The position numbers and the translations under genes were made by a program. A stretch of 60,945 nucleotides of DNA, taken from positions 1 to 60,945 of the forward strand of contig CAIWHP010000196.1 of NCBI GenBank assembly GCA_903912445.1, in the 5' to 3' direction. Below the pieces are notes generated by a model. That model worked only from the letters and a program-made list of their open reading frames with translations. It was not told the origin of the DNA and searched no databases. Every line of letters begins with the position of its first letter. The stretch's first letter is position 1. The DNA comes from an uncultured Lentisphaerota bacterium (GTDB taxonomy: Bacteria; Verrucomicrobiota; Kiritimatiellia; CAIQIC01). Positions 35,521-44,382 of this stretch are shown here, piece by piece.

Positions 35521-38289
35521 ATGAAACACTCCCTGCTGCTGGGTGTCTTGTCGTTGGCTCTCACCGCCACGGCCGCACCCAACTTTGAAGCGCTGCGCAG
35601 CCAGTTCGTGACTCCTCCCAAAGGCTCGGGCACCACCACGCTCTGGTGGCTGAACGGCAAGCTGACCAAGGCGGAAATCCGTGAGCAGCTGTTGCAGATG
35701 CGCGACCACGATGGTTTCGGCGGCGTCGCTCCGCTGACGTTGTTCCACATGAAGCCGCCGACGGAGCCGGCCTATCTCTCCGACGAATATTTCGAGATGT
35801 ATGGCTGCATCCTCGACACGGCGAAAGAGCTCGGCATGACGGTGGTCTTCTATGACGACTGCGATTTTCCGTCCGGTACAGCCGGCAAGCAGATGGCGGA
35901 GCGGTATCCCAATGACCTGATGAAATATCTCGCACGCTCGGTCGCGACCGTCCAGGGCCCGGCCGAGGCCGTGATGCTGGTGGCGTCCGGCACGGTGATG
36001 AGCGTTGTCGCCAAAAACCTCGACAGCGGCGAGCGGCGCGTGGTGACCGCGGAGGCGAAGTTCGATGCCGCATCGGCGACTGGCATCAGTGGCAGCGCGG
36101 GCTTCCGGCAGCCGCCGGAAGAAGAAGGCCGCTACGAATATTTTCGCGTGCTCGACGGCGACGGCAAGGTGCTGTTCGAGGACCCCTTCTCAGGTAAAGC
36201 AAAAGGCGAGTGGAATGCGCCGGGCGCATCCCATGTCGAGAAGGATGGCCTGCATGCGACCGGCTGCCTGTCGATGTCGGCAAAGCATTTGAAACTCCCG
36301 ACGAAGTTCACCATCGAGAGCCGGCTCGCCATTGTGCGCACGGCAGCGGCGCTCGCGTTCGGCATGAAGGACGAGAGCGACCTGATCTTCTGGCAGTTCA
36401 ACGCGCGCGCAAAGGCGATCCGTCCGCACGTCCGGCACGGCGGCTACAAGTCGCTGGCGAGCGTGCCGTTCCCGTTCGAGGCGAACCGCGCCTACGACGT
36501 GCGGCTGGTCGTGGATGGCGGCAGCGTGGTGACGTGGATTGACGGCAAGCGCGTGGCCGAGCACCAAGTTGAGGGCTCCACGGCCGCCGCGGTCCGCTGG
36601 CCCGCGCCCGCCGGCCGCTGGGAAGTGCAGGCGATCGTCTGCGCCACAGCGTCGGCGAAACGTTTCGTGGACTGCCTGGATGCGCAGGCGATGAAGAAGT
36701 TCATCGGGTTGACCTATGACCGCTTCGCCCAAAAGTATCCCGCCCACTTCGGCTCCACGATCCGCATGACGTTCTACGACGACCTTTCGACCTATCACGT
36801 CCCCGACTGCCTGATGTGGTCGCCCACGTTCAACGAAAAGTTCCGTGCGCGCTTTGGCCGCTCGCCGGAGGCGCTCTATCCCGCGTTGTGGGAAGACATC
36901 GGCCCCGAGACCGGCGCCGCGCGCGCCAGCCTCTACGGCCTGCGCAACGAACTCTTTGCTGCGGGCTATCCGCGCGCCGTGCAGGAGTGGTGCGACCAGC
37001 GCGGGATGCAGTGCTCCGGGCATCCGGCTGCGTCCTACCGCGCCAATCCGCTGCAGTCGCCCGGCGACGCGATCCTCTTCTACAAGTATCAGGGCGCGCC
37101 GTTGACCGATTACATCCACTACTTCGACCACGGCATCGATGGCTTCAAGATTCCGGCCTCGGCCGCGTACAACTTCGACCGCTCCACGGTCGTCTGCGAA
37201 ATCTACGGCAACTTCCACCAGCAGCTGCCGAACGACTCGAACATGCTCTATCGGGCCGGCATGGAGATGTATGCGCGCGGCATCAACTACCTGCTGCCCC
37301 ACGGCACCTGGTGGGACCCGGCGAAGATGCGCATCGTGCCGGAGATTTCGTGGCGCAACGCGGCGTACAGCGCCGAGCTGATGCGCTACAACCAGTGGGC
37401 GGCGCGCTGCGAGGCGCTGCTGCGCGCCGGCCGGCACGTCGCGGACATCGGGGTGCTGTATCCGGTCGACGACCTCTGCGCGCGCTACCACGTGGGCCTG
37501 CTCCCGTTCACGCACGGCAAGGACCCGATCCCGGGCTCCGATTATTATGAGCTGTCCCGCCTGCTGACCGGCGAGCTGCGCCGCGACTTCACGTTCCTGC
37601 ATCCCGAAGTCGTGGACGACCGCTGCCGCGTCGAGGGCCGCGAATTCGTCCTCGCCAACACCAACAACTGGGAACGCTATCGCGTGTTGATCCTGCCCGC
37701 GTGCCGCACCATCCGCGTCGGCAACCTGCAAAAGGCGCGCGACTTCCTCGCCGCCGGCGGCCGCGTTGTTGCGACCACCTGCCTGCCGGAACAGTCCGCG
37801 GAATTCGGGCGCGACGCCGAGGTCAAAAAGCTCGCGCAGGAAATGTTCGGCCCCGGCGGCAAGGGCGTCTTTGTGCCGGAGCCCAACGAGGCCACGCTCC
37901 TGCAGGCGCTCGACGGGCTCGGCTTCGCCCCGGACGTGCGCCTGACGCACGCCACCGCCATCCCGCGCACCTACCGCAAGGCGCACGACTACGGTGGAAA
38001 ACTGAAGACGGATCCCGATGCCTACGAGGGCGGCAACCGCGAGTTCGCCCATTTGCACCGCCACATCGCCGGCGCGGAGGTGTATTTCTTCGCCAATGCC
38101 AGCGGCCTCGAGGTTGTCAGCGACGTCCAGTTGCGCGGCAAGCTGCGGCTCGAACTGTGGGATCCGCACACGGGCGCCATCCAACCGCTGACCGCCACCG
38201 CCGCGGAAGACAACGGCGAGCCGGTCACGCGCTGCAAGCTGATGCTGCCCGCGCTCCGCAGCGTGTTCCTCGTCGGCAGGGAGCCATGA
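35521..38289 (+). CDS. Secreted GH106-like (alpha-L-rhamnosidase family) protein with inserted LamG-like domain
   Basis: 922 residues. Signal peptide about 1-20. The start Thr-Leu-Trp-Trp-Leu-Asn-Gly-Lys-Leu-Thr-Lys-Ala-Glu-Ile and Gly-Phe-Gly-Gly-Val-Ala match the opening of the GH106 barrel; Phe-Tyr-Asp-Asp near 115 is a conserved strand. Residues about 195-380 form an inserted concanavalin-like domain (Phe-Glu-Asp-Pro-Phe-Ser, Phe-Gly-Met-Lys-Asp-Glu-Ser, Trp-Gln-Phe-Asn) also seen in rhamnosidases. The rest returns to the barrel and a C-terminal beta region. GH106 enzymes cleave alpha-L-rhamnosides; substrate here is only likely. It shares an ATGA overlap with a 48-residue ORF. Confidence 0.75.
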   Translation: MKHSLLLGVLSLALTATAAPNFEALRSQFVTPPKGSGTTTLWWLNGKLTKAEIREQLLQMRDHDGFGGVAPLTLFHMKPPTEPAYLSDEYFEMYGCILDTAKELGMTVVFYDDCDFPSGTAGKQMAERYPNDLMKYLARSVATVQGPAEAVMLVASGTVMSVVAKNLDSGERRVVTAEAKFDAASATGISGSAGFRQPPEEEGRYEYFRVLDGDGKVLFEDPFSGKAKGEWNAPGASHVEKDGLHATGCLSMSAKHLKLPTKFTIESRLAIVRTAAALAFGMKDESDLIFWQFNARAKAIRPHVRHGGYKSLASVPFPFEANRAYDVRLVVDGGSVVTWIDGKRVAEHQVEGSTAAAVRWPAPAGRWEVQAIVCATASAKRFVDCLDAQAMKKFIGLTYDRFAQKYPAHFGSTIRMTFYDDLSTYHVPDCLMWSPTFNEKFRARFGRSPEALYPALWEDIGPETGAARASLYGLRNELFAAGYPRAVQEWCDQRGMQCSGHPAASYRANPLQSPGDAILFYKYQGAPLTDYIHYFDHGIDGFKIPASAAYNFDRSTVVCEIYGNFHQQLPNDSNMLYRAGMEMYARGINYLLPHGTWWDPAKMRIVPEISWRNAAYSAELMRYNQWAARCEALLRAGRHVADIGVLYPVDDLCARYHVGLLPFTHGKDPIPGSDYYELSRLLTGELRRDFTFLHPEVVDDRCRVEGREFVLANTNNWERYRVLILPACRTIRVGNLQKARDFLAAGGRVVATTCLPEQSAEFGRDAEVKKLAQEMFGPGGKGVFVPEPNEATLLQALDGLGFAPDVRLTHATAIPRTYRKAHDYGGKLKTDPDAYEGGNREFAHLHRHIAGAEVYFFANASGLEVVSDVQLRGKLRLELWDPHTGAIQPLTATAAEDNGEPVTRCKLMLPALRSVFLVGREP

Positions 38290-38432
38290 GCGCCGCGCCG
38301 GCGGCGGGCGCGGGGCTCCCGGCTTACCAGATGCCCGAAAGCACATGGAACTCACTCGAAAACGTGTTGCCGAATGGCGGCCGGCCTGCGCAGCCGCCGG
38401 TCCGGCCTCAGCAGCCGAAAGACCCACCATGA
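38286..38432 (+). CDS. Possible 48-residue coupled small protein
   Basis: A complete 48-codon frame fills the gap between the GH106-like gene and the next gene. Its ATG overlaps the upstream stop (ATGA at 38286-38289), and its TGA overlaps the downstream ATG (ATGA at 38429-38432), so ribosomes could pass through all three. The product is Pro/Ala-rich with a Trp-Asn-Ser-Leu-Glu-Asn-Val-Leu-Pro stretch and no signal peptide. No homologue recognised. The double overlap is the main support. Confidence 0.45.
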   Translation: MSAAPAAGAGLPAYQMPESTWNSLENVLPNGGRPAQPPVRPQQPKDPP

Positions 38433-40789
38433 AACATGCCGCATTGTTGATCGCCTGTCTGCTGACGTCGCATACCATGGCTACGACGGAACCCGGTGCG
38501 CCGGGAAAAGCTTTCCCCTGCAATCCGCAAGGCTATGTCCGGCACTGGCTGGTGGCCGGGCCGCAAGCCACGCTGTATACCGGCCCGGGCGGGCGCGGGG
38601 CAGACGTCCGCCGCCAGGTCATCGAACCCACGCTGGCCGCGCCGCCGCGCGAGGCCGCCCTAGGGGCCGTGGCGACCAACGGCGCGCCGTGGCGCTTCTA
38701 CGCGCCGGGCGAAAATTTCTTTGTGGACAGCAGCGCGTTTTATCATCAGCTGACCAAGGTGGATCTGCTCGCCTGCACCGAGCTGCGCGTGCCGCGCGCC
38801 GGCACCTTGCCCGCTAAATTTTGGGTCAGCGGCGTGGCGGATTTCTGGGTCAACGACGCCTTCGTCGGCCGCTTCGACGCGCGCCGTCTCGAAGGCCGCG
38901 ACTGCCGGCTGCCGCTCAAGGCCGGCGTCAACCGGCTGTGCGTACGGCTGCAAGGCCTGGGCGCGCGCGACACGCACCTGATGTTCGGCCTGCAGCTGCT
39001 CGCGGAAAGCGCCGGCGCGCGCGTCGTGCTGCCGGGGCCGGCGCAGGTGACGGCGGACTTCTTCGATGCCGAGCGCTGGCTGCAAGGCGTGCGGACCGAA
39101 GGGCGCGCCGCGCTGGTCGCGGCACAGCCCGCGCCCAAGGCTGTGACGGTCAAGGGCAGCGATGGCAAAACGCTGAAGTGGCCCGCCGGTCAAACCCGCT
39201 GCGCGGTATCCCCTGAGGCGGCGTTCCAAGTGCACGTGACGCTGGCCGTCGCCGGGCAAAAGCTGGCGCGCCAGCTGGAAATCCCCGCCAACAAACCGGC
39301 AACCGGGGCACTGACCGGCACGGTGGAGGAGCAGCGCAGAAAAATCATCGAGCATCTCGCCAACCCCGGCAAGGGCAGCGGCGACGTGATGCAGCTCCTG
39401 GCCCGGCGTTTGTTGAAGCAGGCGGGATCGAAAGACACGGACATTCTGACCTCGACCCTGCGCGGCATCGAGGCCCGCCGGGACTGCTCCGATTTCTTCC
39501 TCGCCGGCCTGTTGCGGCTGCAGCTGATGGGCCTGGCGACGCCGGAGGAGACGGCCCAGATCAAACGCGTGGCCCTGGGGTTCCGCTACTGGATGGATGA
39601 GCCGGGCACCGATGCGATGTGCTTCGACAGCGAGAACCACAGCCTGCTGTTCCATGGCAACCAATGGCTGGCCGGGCAGCTCTGGCCCGATGAACTGTTC
39701 AGCAACAGCAAGCGCACCGGCCGCGAGCAGGCCGCGCTGGGCCGGCAGCGCTGCCAGGCCTGGCTCGCGCACGTCGAGCAGGAAGGCTTCCGGGAATTTC
39801 TCAGCAGCACCTATATCCCGCTGACCGTCGCCGCACTGCTGAACGTGGTGGACTTTGCAGGCGACGCGGACCTCGCGCGGCGCGCCGCAGCCCAGGTGGA
39901 CCGCGTCTTCACGGACCTCGCCGCGCAGGCGTTCGACGGCGTCACGGTCGGCCCGCAGGGACGCGTCTACCGCAACGTGCTCTATCCGCAGGACTCCGGC
40001 ACGCAGGCGCTGCTGGCCTACGCCACGCCCGCCGCCGCGCCGGCCTACAACAACTGGATCGTCTATCTCGCCGCCTCGAAAAACTACCGTCCGCCCGCGG
40101 GCCTCGCCCGGCTCATGCAACAGCCGGTGTCCAAAAAATACCGGCACGAGGATGTCGAGCTGGCGCTCCACAAGACCGCGGGCTACCTGCTTGCGTCGCT
40201 GCAAATCCCCGCGGTGCCCGCGGCCGCAACCGGCAAAACCCGCAAGCCGCGCGGGCTGCAGCCGGGCGCGCCGGGCTACCAGCAGCATCTCTGGCACGCC
40301 ACGCTGGGCCGGGACTGTCACGTGTTCGTCAACCATCCCGGCGCAAGCTTCGACCTGTGCGAGTCGCGCCCCGGCTACTGGTACGGCAACGGCAGCCTGC
40401 CACGCCTGGCCCAGCACGCCGGCCAGGTGCTGGAAATTTTCGACATCCCGGAAACCCATCCGATCCCGTTCACGCACGCCTACTGGCCCGCCGAGGCGTT
40501 CGACCGGCAGGAAGTGCGCGGGCACTGGGCCTTCGGGGCGAAGGGAGCGGGTTTCGTCGCGCTCTGGTGCAGCAGCGCCCTGACGCCGCACAACGCCGTG
40601 CTCACCGGCCGGGAATTGCGCGCCGAGGGCCGGCGCGTCGCCTGGCTGGGCCTGTGCTCCGATGCCAAAACCAGTGGCAGCTTCGAAGCCTTTGTCAAAA
40701 CCTGCGAAGAGCAGCAGCCGGCCTTCGATGAAGCCAGCCGGACCCTGCGGCTCAACGGCCGCCCGGCGCTCGCCTGGAAAACGCCCTGA
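38429..40789 (+). CDS. Large secreted protein, probable alpha/alpha-barrel carbohydrate-active protein
   Basis: 786 residues. Signal peptide about 1-19. An N-terminal beta-sandwich-like part (about 30-280) with Phe-Trp-Val-Ser-Gly-Val-Ala-Asp-Phe-Trp-Val-Asn near 125 precedes a helical region. That region includes Phe-Asp-Ser-Glu-Asn-His-Ser-Leu-Leu-Phe-His-Gly near 405, which resembles the inner helices of (alpha/alpha)6 hydrolases and lyases. The C-terminal 200 residues look beta-rich. I do not recognise the precise family. ATG at 38429 begins the signal peptide. It follows a GH106-like gene and so likely handles the same polysaccharide or its fragments. Confidence 0.65.
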   Translation: MKHAALLIACLLTSHTMATTEPGAPGKAFPCNPQGYVRHWLVAGPQATLYTGPGGRGADVRRQVIEPTLAAPPREAALGAVATNGAPWRFYAPGENFFVDSSAFYHQLTKVDLLACTELRVPRAGTLPAKFWVSGVADFWVNDAFVGRFDARRLEGRDCRLPLKAGVNRLCVRLQGLGARDTHLMFGLQLLAESAGARVVLPGPAQVTADFFDAERWLQGVRTEGRAALVAAQPAPKAVTVKGSDGKTLKWPAGQTRCAVSPEAAFQVHVTLAVAGQKLARQLEIPANKPATGALTGTVEEQRRKIIEHLANPGKGSGDVMQLLARRLLKQAGSKDTDILTSTLRGIEARRDCSDFFLAGLLRLQLMGLATPEETAQIKRVALGFRYWMDEPGTDAMCFDSENHSLLFHGNQWLAGQLWPDELFSNSKRTGREQAALGRQRCQAWLAHVEQEGFREFLSSTYIPLTVAALLNVVDFAGDADLARRAAAQVDRVFTDLAAQAFDGVTVGPQGRVYRNVLYPQDSGTQALLAYATPAAAPAYNNWIVYLAASKNYRPPAGLARLMQQPVSKKYRHEDVELALHKTAGYLLASLQIPAVPAAATGKTRKPRGLQPGAPGYQQHLWHATLGRDCHVFVNHPGASFDLCESRPGYWYGNGSLPRLAQHAGQVLEIFDIPETHPIPFTHAYWPAEAFDRQEVRGHWAFGAKGAGFVALWCSSALTPHNAVLTGRELRAEGRRVAWLGLCSDAKTSGSFEAFVKTCEEQQPAFDEASRTLRLNGRPALAWKTP

Positions 40790-40894
40790 CCTGCTTTCTC
40801 AGCCGTCGAAGCGGCAGCGCGGTTTTCCGGTTGAGCCGGGGGGCGGAGGCGCTATGATGCCCCTGCCGCGTGCGGCAGAAAGAGCGAGGTCTTC

Positions 40895-41437
40895 ATGAAC
40901 TGGTGGCACGGTGTCGGGGCGGGTCTCCTCATGGCGGCGGTGGCGTTCGGCGCTCCGCCGAAAAAAATGCCTGAGGGCATGCAACTGCTGCGCATCCAGG
41001 CCGGCGAACCGGACGCGAGCGGCTGGGTGGCGGCCACCTCGACCGGCGGCTGTTTCAGCGTCAAGCTGCCGACCAAGTTCAACGACATCGCCTTCACCGA
41101 TCCTGCGCCCTCGGCGGCGGTCGCCAAGATCTTCACCATCGGCGGCAAGACGCCGGAGGGCGTGAAGTTTTCGGCGACGCGCATGCTCTATCGCGACAAG
41201 GAGGCCAGCCACGCTTTGTTCGAGAAGGGCCTGAAGGCGAACAAGGCCCTCACCGTTGGTGGTAAGAAGGCCTACGAGATGAAGAACGCCTCGAGCACCG
41301 CCACCGCCCTGGCGCACATCGTCCTGCTCGATCCCGACCAGCTCATGTTGATTGTCGAGGCGCCGAAAAGCCAGGCCAAGGCGCTCGAAACCGACGCGCC
41401 AAAATTCTTCGACTCGCTCCTCCTGAACAAGCCCTGA
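40895..41437 (+). CDS. Small secreted protein of unknown function
   Basis: 180 residues. Signal peptide about 1-19 (hydrophobic, ending Phe-Gly-Ala). The mature part alternates strands and short helices, with Lys-Lys-X-Tyr-Glu-Met-Lys-Asn near 125 and a C-terminal Lys-Phe-Phe-Asp-Ser-Leu-Leu. I see no catalytic motif. It has a GAGG site 10 bases before ATG 40895. It converges with zwf across palindrome array F. Confidence 0.65.
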   Translation: MNWWHGVGAGLLMAAVAFGAPPKKMPEGMQLLRIQAGEPDASGWVAATSTGGCFSVKLPTKFNDIAFTDPAPSAAVAKIFTIGGKTPEGVKFSATRMLYRDKEASHALFEKGLKANKALTVGGKKAYEMKNASSTATALAHIVLLDPDQLMLIVEAPKSQAKALETDAPKFFDSLLLNKP

Positions 41438-41446
41438 ACCCGCCGG

Positions 41447-41526
41447 TTTCCCAGGCTTGGAAAAGTCTGCGTGAGCTTTTCCAAGGTTCGGAAAAAGCGG
41501 TTGTCTTGTTTTCCAAGCCTTGGAAA
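41447..41526. repeat. Palindrome array F (3 units)
   Basis: Units at 41447-41464, 41477-41495 and 41509-41526, start-to-start 30 and 32 bp, between two converging genes. No promoter can be expected here, so the array is not tied to upstream regulation at this site. Confidence 0.92.
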
Positions 41527-41529
41527 CCG

Positions 41530-42993
41530 TCACGGCGCGAAGCCGTGGCGGGCGAGCAGCTTGGCGCGGCCGCGCGGGCCGACGCTGCCGTAGGGGTACG
41601 CTTCCGGCTCGCGCCGGTGGGCGGCCAGCTCGTGCAAGGCGTTGTCGAGCACATCCCACGAGGCGGCCAGCTCGTCGGCGCGGATGAACAGCGACTTGTC
41701 GCCCTTGACCACGTCGAGCAGCAGTGATTCGTAGGCTTCCGGGATGACGCCCTCGAATTCGGCACGGTAGCGCAGGTTGAGCTCCTTCGGCGCCAGCTTC
41801 GTTTCCAGGCCGGGGATCTTGGTGTTGATGCGGAGGAAGATCGCCTCGTCGGGCTGCACGCGGATGACGATTTCGTTGGGCGGCAGGTGCGGGGCCTTGG
41901 CGCCGAAGATCTTCACGGCGTTGTCGTGGAAGCGCAGGCGGATCTCGGCGAGCTTGGTGTCGAGCGCCTTGCCGCACTCGACGAAGAACGGCACGCCGCG
42001 CCAGCGGTCGTTTTCGATCTTGAGGACGGCCGCCCCGTAGGTTTCGGTGCGCGAGTCCGCCGGCACGCCGTGCTCGGCGCGGTAGGCGGGCCGGCCGCCG
42101 GCGCCCTGCTCGGCGGCGGCGTACTGCCCCACCACCAGGTCTTCGAGGGCCGCGGGCACAATGGCCTTGAGCACGCGGACCTTCTCGTCGCGGATGTGCC
42201 CGGCATCGAGATGGAGGGGCGGCTCCATCGCGGTGAGCGCGAGCATCTGGAGCAGGTGGTTCTGCATCACGTCGCGGATGATCCCGAAGTCGTCGAAATA
42301 CCCGGCGCGCCCGGCGATGCCGATATCCTCCTTCCACGTGATGCGCACGTCGCGGATGAAGTGGCGGTTCCACAGCGGCTCGAAGACGTGGTTGGCGAAG
42401 CGCAGGACCAGCAGGTTCTGGATGATCTCCTTGCCGAGGTAGTGGTCGATGCGGAAGGTCTGGTCGTCGGTGAACACCTCGCCCAGCGCGGCGGCGAGCT
42501 CGTCGGAGGTGGCCCGGTCGCGGCCGAAGGGCTTCTCGATGACGATGCGCGTCCAGCCGTGGCGGCTGTCGCAGGTGACGAGGCCGGAGTTGCCCAGCGC
42601 CCGGGCGGCCGGCAGGAAGACCGAGGGCGGGATGGCGAGGTAGAAGAGGCGGTTGAAATTGAGCTCGCCCAGCTCGGCATGCAGCGCGGCGGCCAGATCG
42701 AGGTAGGCGTCGGTGTCGCCGTAGTCGCCGCCGCAATAGTGGCAGCGGTCGAGAAATTTTTCCATGAACGCGGAGCACTCGCGGGCGTCGGGCGTGTAGC
42801 GGCAGGTCAGGTTCTCGGCCGTGCGCGCGCGGAAGGCGGCGTCGGTCAACGCCGTGCGCGCGAAGCCGAAGATGCGGAAATCCGCCGGCAGCAGCTGCTG
42901 CGCGTAGAGCGAGAACAGCGCCGGCAGCAGTTTTTTCTGCGCGAGATCGCCGGACGCACCGAGGATGATGATTGCCAGCCGTTCTGTTGCCAT
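41530..42993 (-). CDS. zwf: Glucose-6-phosphate 1-dehydrogenase
   Basis: 487 residues, the usual size. Gly-Ala-Ser-Gly-Asp-Leu at 12-17 is the NADP-binding fingerprint. The active-site motifs Arg-Ile-Val-Ile-Glu-Lys-Pro-Phe-Gly and Arg-Ile-Asp-His-Tyr-Leu-Gly-Lys-Glu are both intact. It catalyses glucose 6-phosphate oxidation to 6-phosphogluconolactone, supplying NADPH, in the cytoplasm. The ATG at 42993 has AGGAG about 6 bases upstream. The reading frame continues past this start without a stop far into the opposite-strand genes; that extension has no ribosome site and no family similarity. It is divergent from the PQQ-like gene. Confidence 0.95.
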   Translation of the reverse strand: MATERLAIIILGASGDLAQKKLLPALFSLYAQQLLPADFRIFGFARTALTDAAFRARTAENLTCRYTPDARECSAFMEKFLDRCHYCGGDYGDTDAYLDLAAALHAELGELNFNRLFYLAIPPSVFLPAARALGNSGLVTCDSRHGWTRIVIEKPFGRDRATSDELAAALGEVFTDDQTFRIDHYLGKEIIQNLLVLRFANHVFEPLWNRHFIRDVRITWKEDIGIAGRAGYFDDFGIIRDVMQNHLLQMLALTAMEPPLHLDAGHIRDEKVRVLKAIVPAALEDLVVGQYAAAEQGAGGRPAYRAEHGVPADSRTETYGAAVLKIENDRWRGVPFFVECGKALDTKLAEIRLRFHDNAVKIFGAKAPHLPPNEIVIRVQPDEAIFLRINTKIPGLETKLAPKELNLRYRAEFEGVIPEAYESLLLDVVKGDKSLFIRADELAASWDVLDNALHELAAHRREPEAYPYGSVGPRGRAKLLARHGFAP

Positions 42994-43063
42994 AATGGTC
43001 TCCTGCCGTCGAATGGGCCATACCATACCAACCCTCCGGCCTTTTTCCAGCGCGCGAAACAAA

Positions 43064-43092
43064 TTGACTTGCCGCCAAAAGAAAAGAAAATG
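43064..43092 (+). promoter_or_regulatory. Candidate promoter for the PQQ-like pair
   Basis: TTGACT (43064-43069) is followed after 17 bases by AAAATG, a weak -10. It sits 30 bases before the ATG at 43120, in the short gap divergent from zwf. Confidence 0.35.
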
Positions 43093-43119
43093 CCGGCACT
43101 TTTCGCCGGGAGACCTGAC

Positions 43120-44373
43120 ATGAAGATAAAGCTGATGCTGGGCGTGGCGCTGGGCCTGACGGGGGCGCTGGGCCTGACGGGGGCGCTGGCCGCGGGGACG
43201 GACTGGCCGCAGTGGCACGGCCCGCAGCGCGACAATCTTTCCACCGAGACCGGCCTGCTGCAGCAGTGGCCCGCGGGCGGCCCGGCGCTGGCCTGGAAGG
43301 CCGAGGAGCTCGGCGGCGGTTTCTCCAGCGTGGCGGTGGCCGGCGGCAAGGTCTTCACGATTGGTGATGTCGGCGACTCGGCCTGCGTCGAGGCGCTCGA
43401 CCTCGCCAGCGGCAAGCTGCTGTGGCAGGCGAAGCTCGGCGCGACCGGCGGCGGCGGCGGCTATCCCGGCCCGCGCGGCACGCCGACCGTGGACGGCAAC
43501 CTCATCTATGCGCTCGGCCAGTACGGCGACCTCGTCTGCCTGCAGGTGGCCGACGGCAAGGAAGTGTGGCGCAAGAACCTCAACCGCGACTTCGGCGGCA
43601 AGATGATGTCGGGCTGGGGCAACGCGGAGTCGGTGCTGGTGGACGGCAAGCAGCTGGTCTGCACGCCGGGCGGCCAGCAAGGCACCGTGCTGGCGCTGGA
43701 CAAGCAGACCGGCGCGACGCTCTGGCGCAGCCAGGAACTGACCGACAAGGCCACCTACTCCTCGTTGATCGCGGTGGACATCGGTGGCGTCCACCAATAC
43801 ATCGTCTTCACCGATGCGCACGTCGCGGGCATCGCCAGCGCCAGCGGCAAGGTGCTGTGGCAGGCCGAGCGCATCGGCAAGACAGCTGTGATCCCGACGC
43901 CGATCTACAAGGACAACCAGGTCTTCGTCGCCTCCGGCTACAAGATCGGTTGCAACGCCTTCAAGGTTTCCGCGGCGGGCGGCAAGTTCGGCGCGGAACA
44001 AATCTATGCGAACACCGACATGGTCAACCACCACGGCGGCGTCATCCTGCTCGGCGACAAGCTCTATGGCTACAGCGACGGGAGTGGCGGCTGGACCTGC
44101 ATGGACTTCAAGACCGGCAAGGTTGTCTGGAGCGAGAAGCAGCTCGGCAAGGGCACCCTTAGCTATGCCGACGGCCGCTTTTATCTGCGCGACGAAGGCA
44201 CCGGCACGCTCGCGCTGATCGAGGCCTCGCCCGAAGGTTGGAAGGAATGCGGTCGTTTCAGCCAGCCCGACCGCAGCAAGGCCAAGGCCTGGCCGCACCT
44301 CGTCATCAGCAACGGCAAACTCTTTGTCCGCGACCAAGGCACGCTGCTCTGCTACGACATCAAACAGAAATAA
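43120..44373 (+). CDS. Secreted PQQ-like beta-propeller protein (copy 1 of pair)
   Basis: 417 residues. Signal peptide about 1-26, with a duplicated Gly-Leu-Thr-Gly-Ala-Leu pair. The mature part begins Trp-Pro-Gln-Trp-His-Gly-Pro-Gln-Arg, the same family hallmark as the gene at 9.2 kb, and continues through propeller blades such as Gly-Asp-Leu-Val-Cys-Leu. Catalytic residues of true quinoprotein dehydrogenases are not evident, and cofactor is unproven. The start has GGGAG at 43109-43113. A second copy follows 10 bases after its stop. Confidence 0.86.
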   Translation: MKIKLMLGVALGLTGALGLTGALAAGTDWPQWHGPQRDNLSTETGLLQQWPAGGPALAWKAEELGGGFSSVAVAGGKVFTIGDVGDSACVEALDLASGKLLWQAKLGATGGGGGYPGPRGTPTVDGNLIYALGQYGDLVCLQVADGKEVWRKNLNRDFGGKMMSGWGNAESVLVDGKQLVCTPGGQQGTVLALDKQTGATLWRSQELTDKATYSSLIAVDIGGVHQYIVFTDAHVAGIASASGKVLWQAERIGKTAVIPTPIYKDNQVFVASGYKIGCNAFKVSAAGGKFGAEQIYANTDMVNHHGGVILLGDKLYGYSDGSGGWTCMDFKTGKVVWSEKQLGKGTLSYADGRFYLRDEGTGTLALIEASPEGWKECGRFSQPDRSKAKAWPHLVISNGKLFVRDQGTLLCYDIKQK

Positions 44374-44382
44374 GGAGACCCC

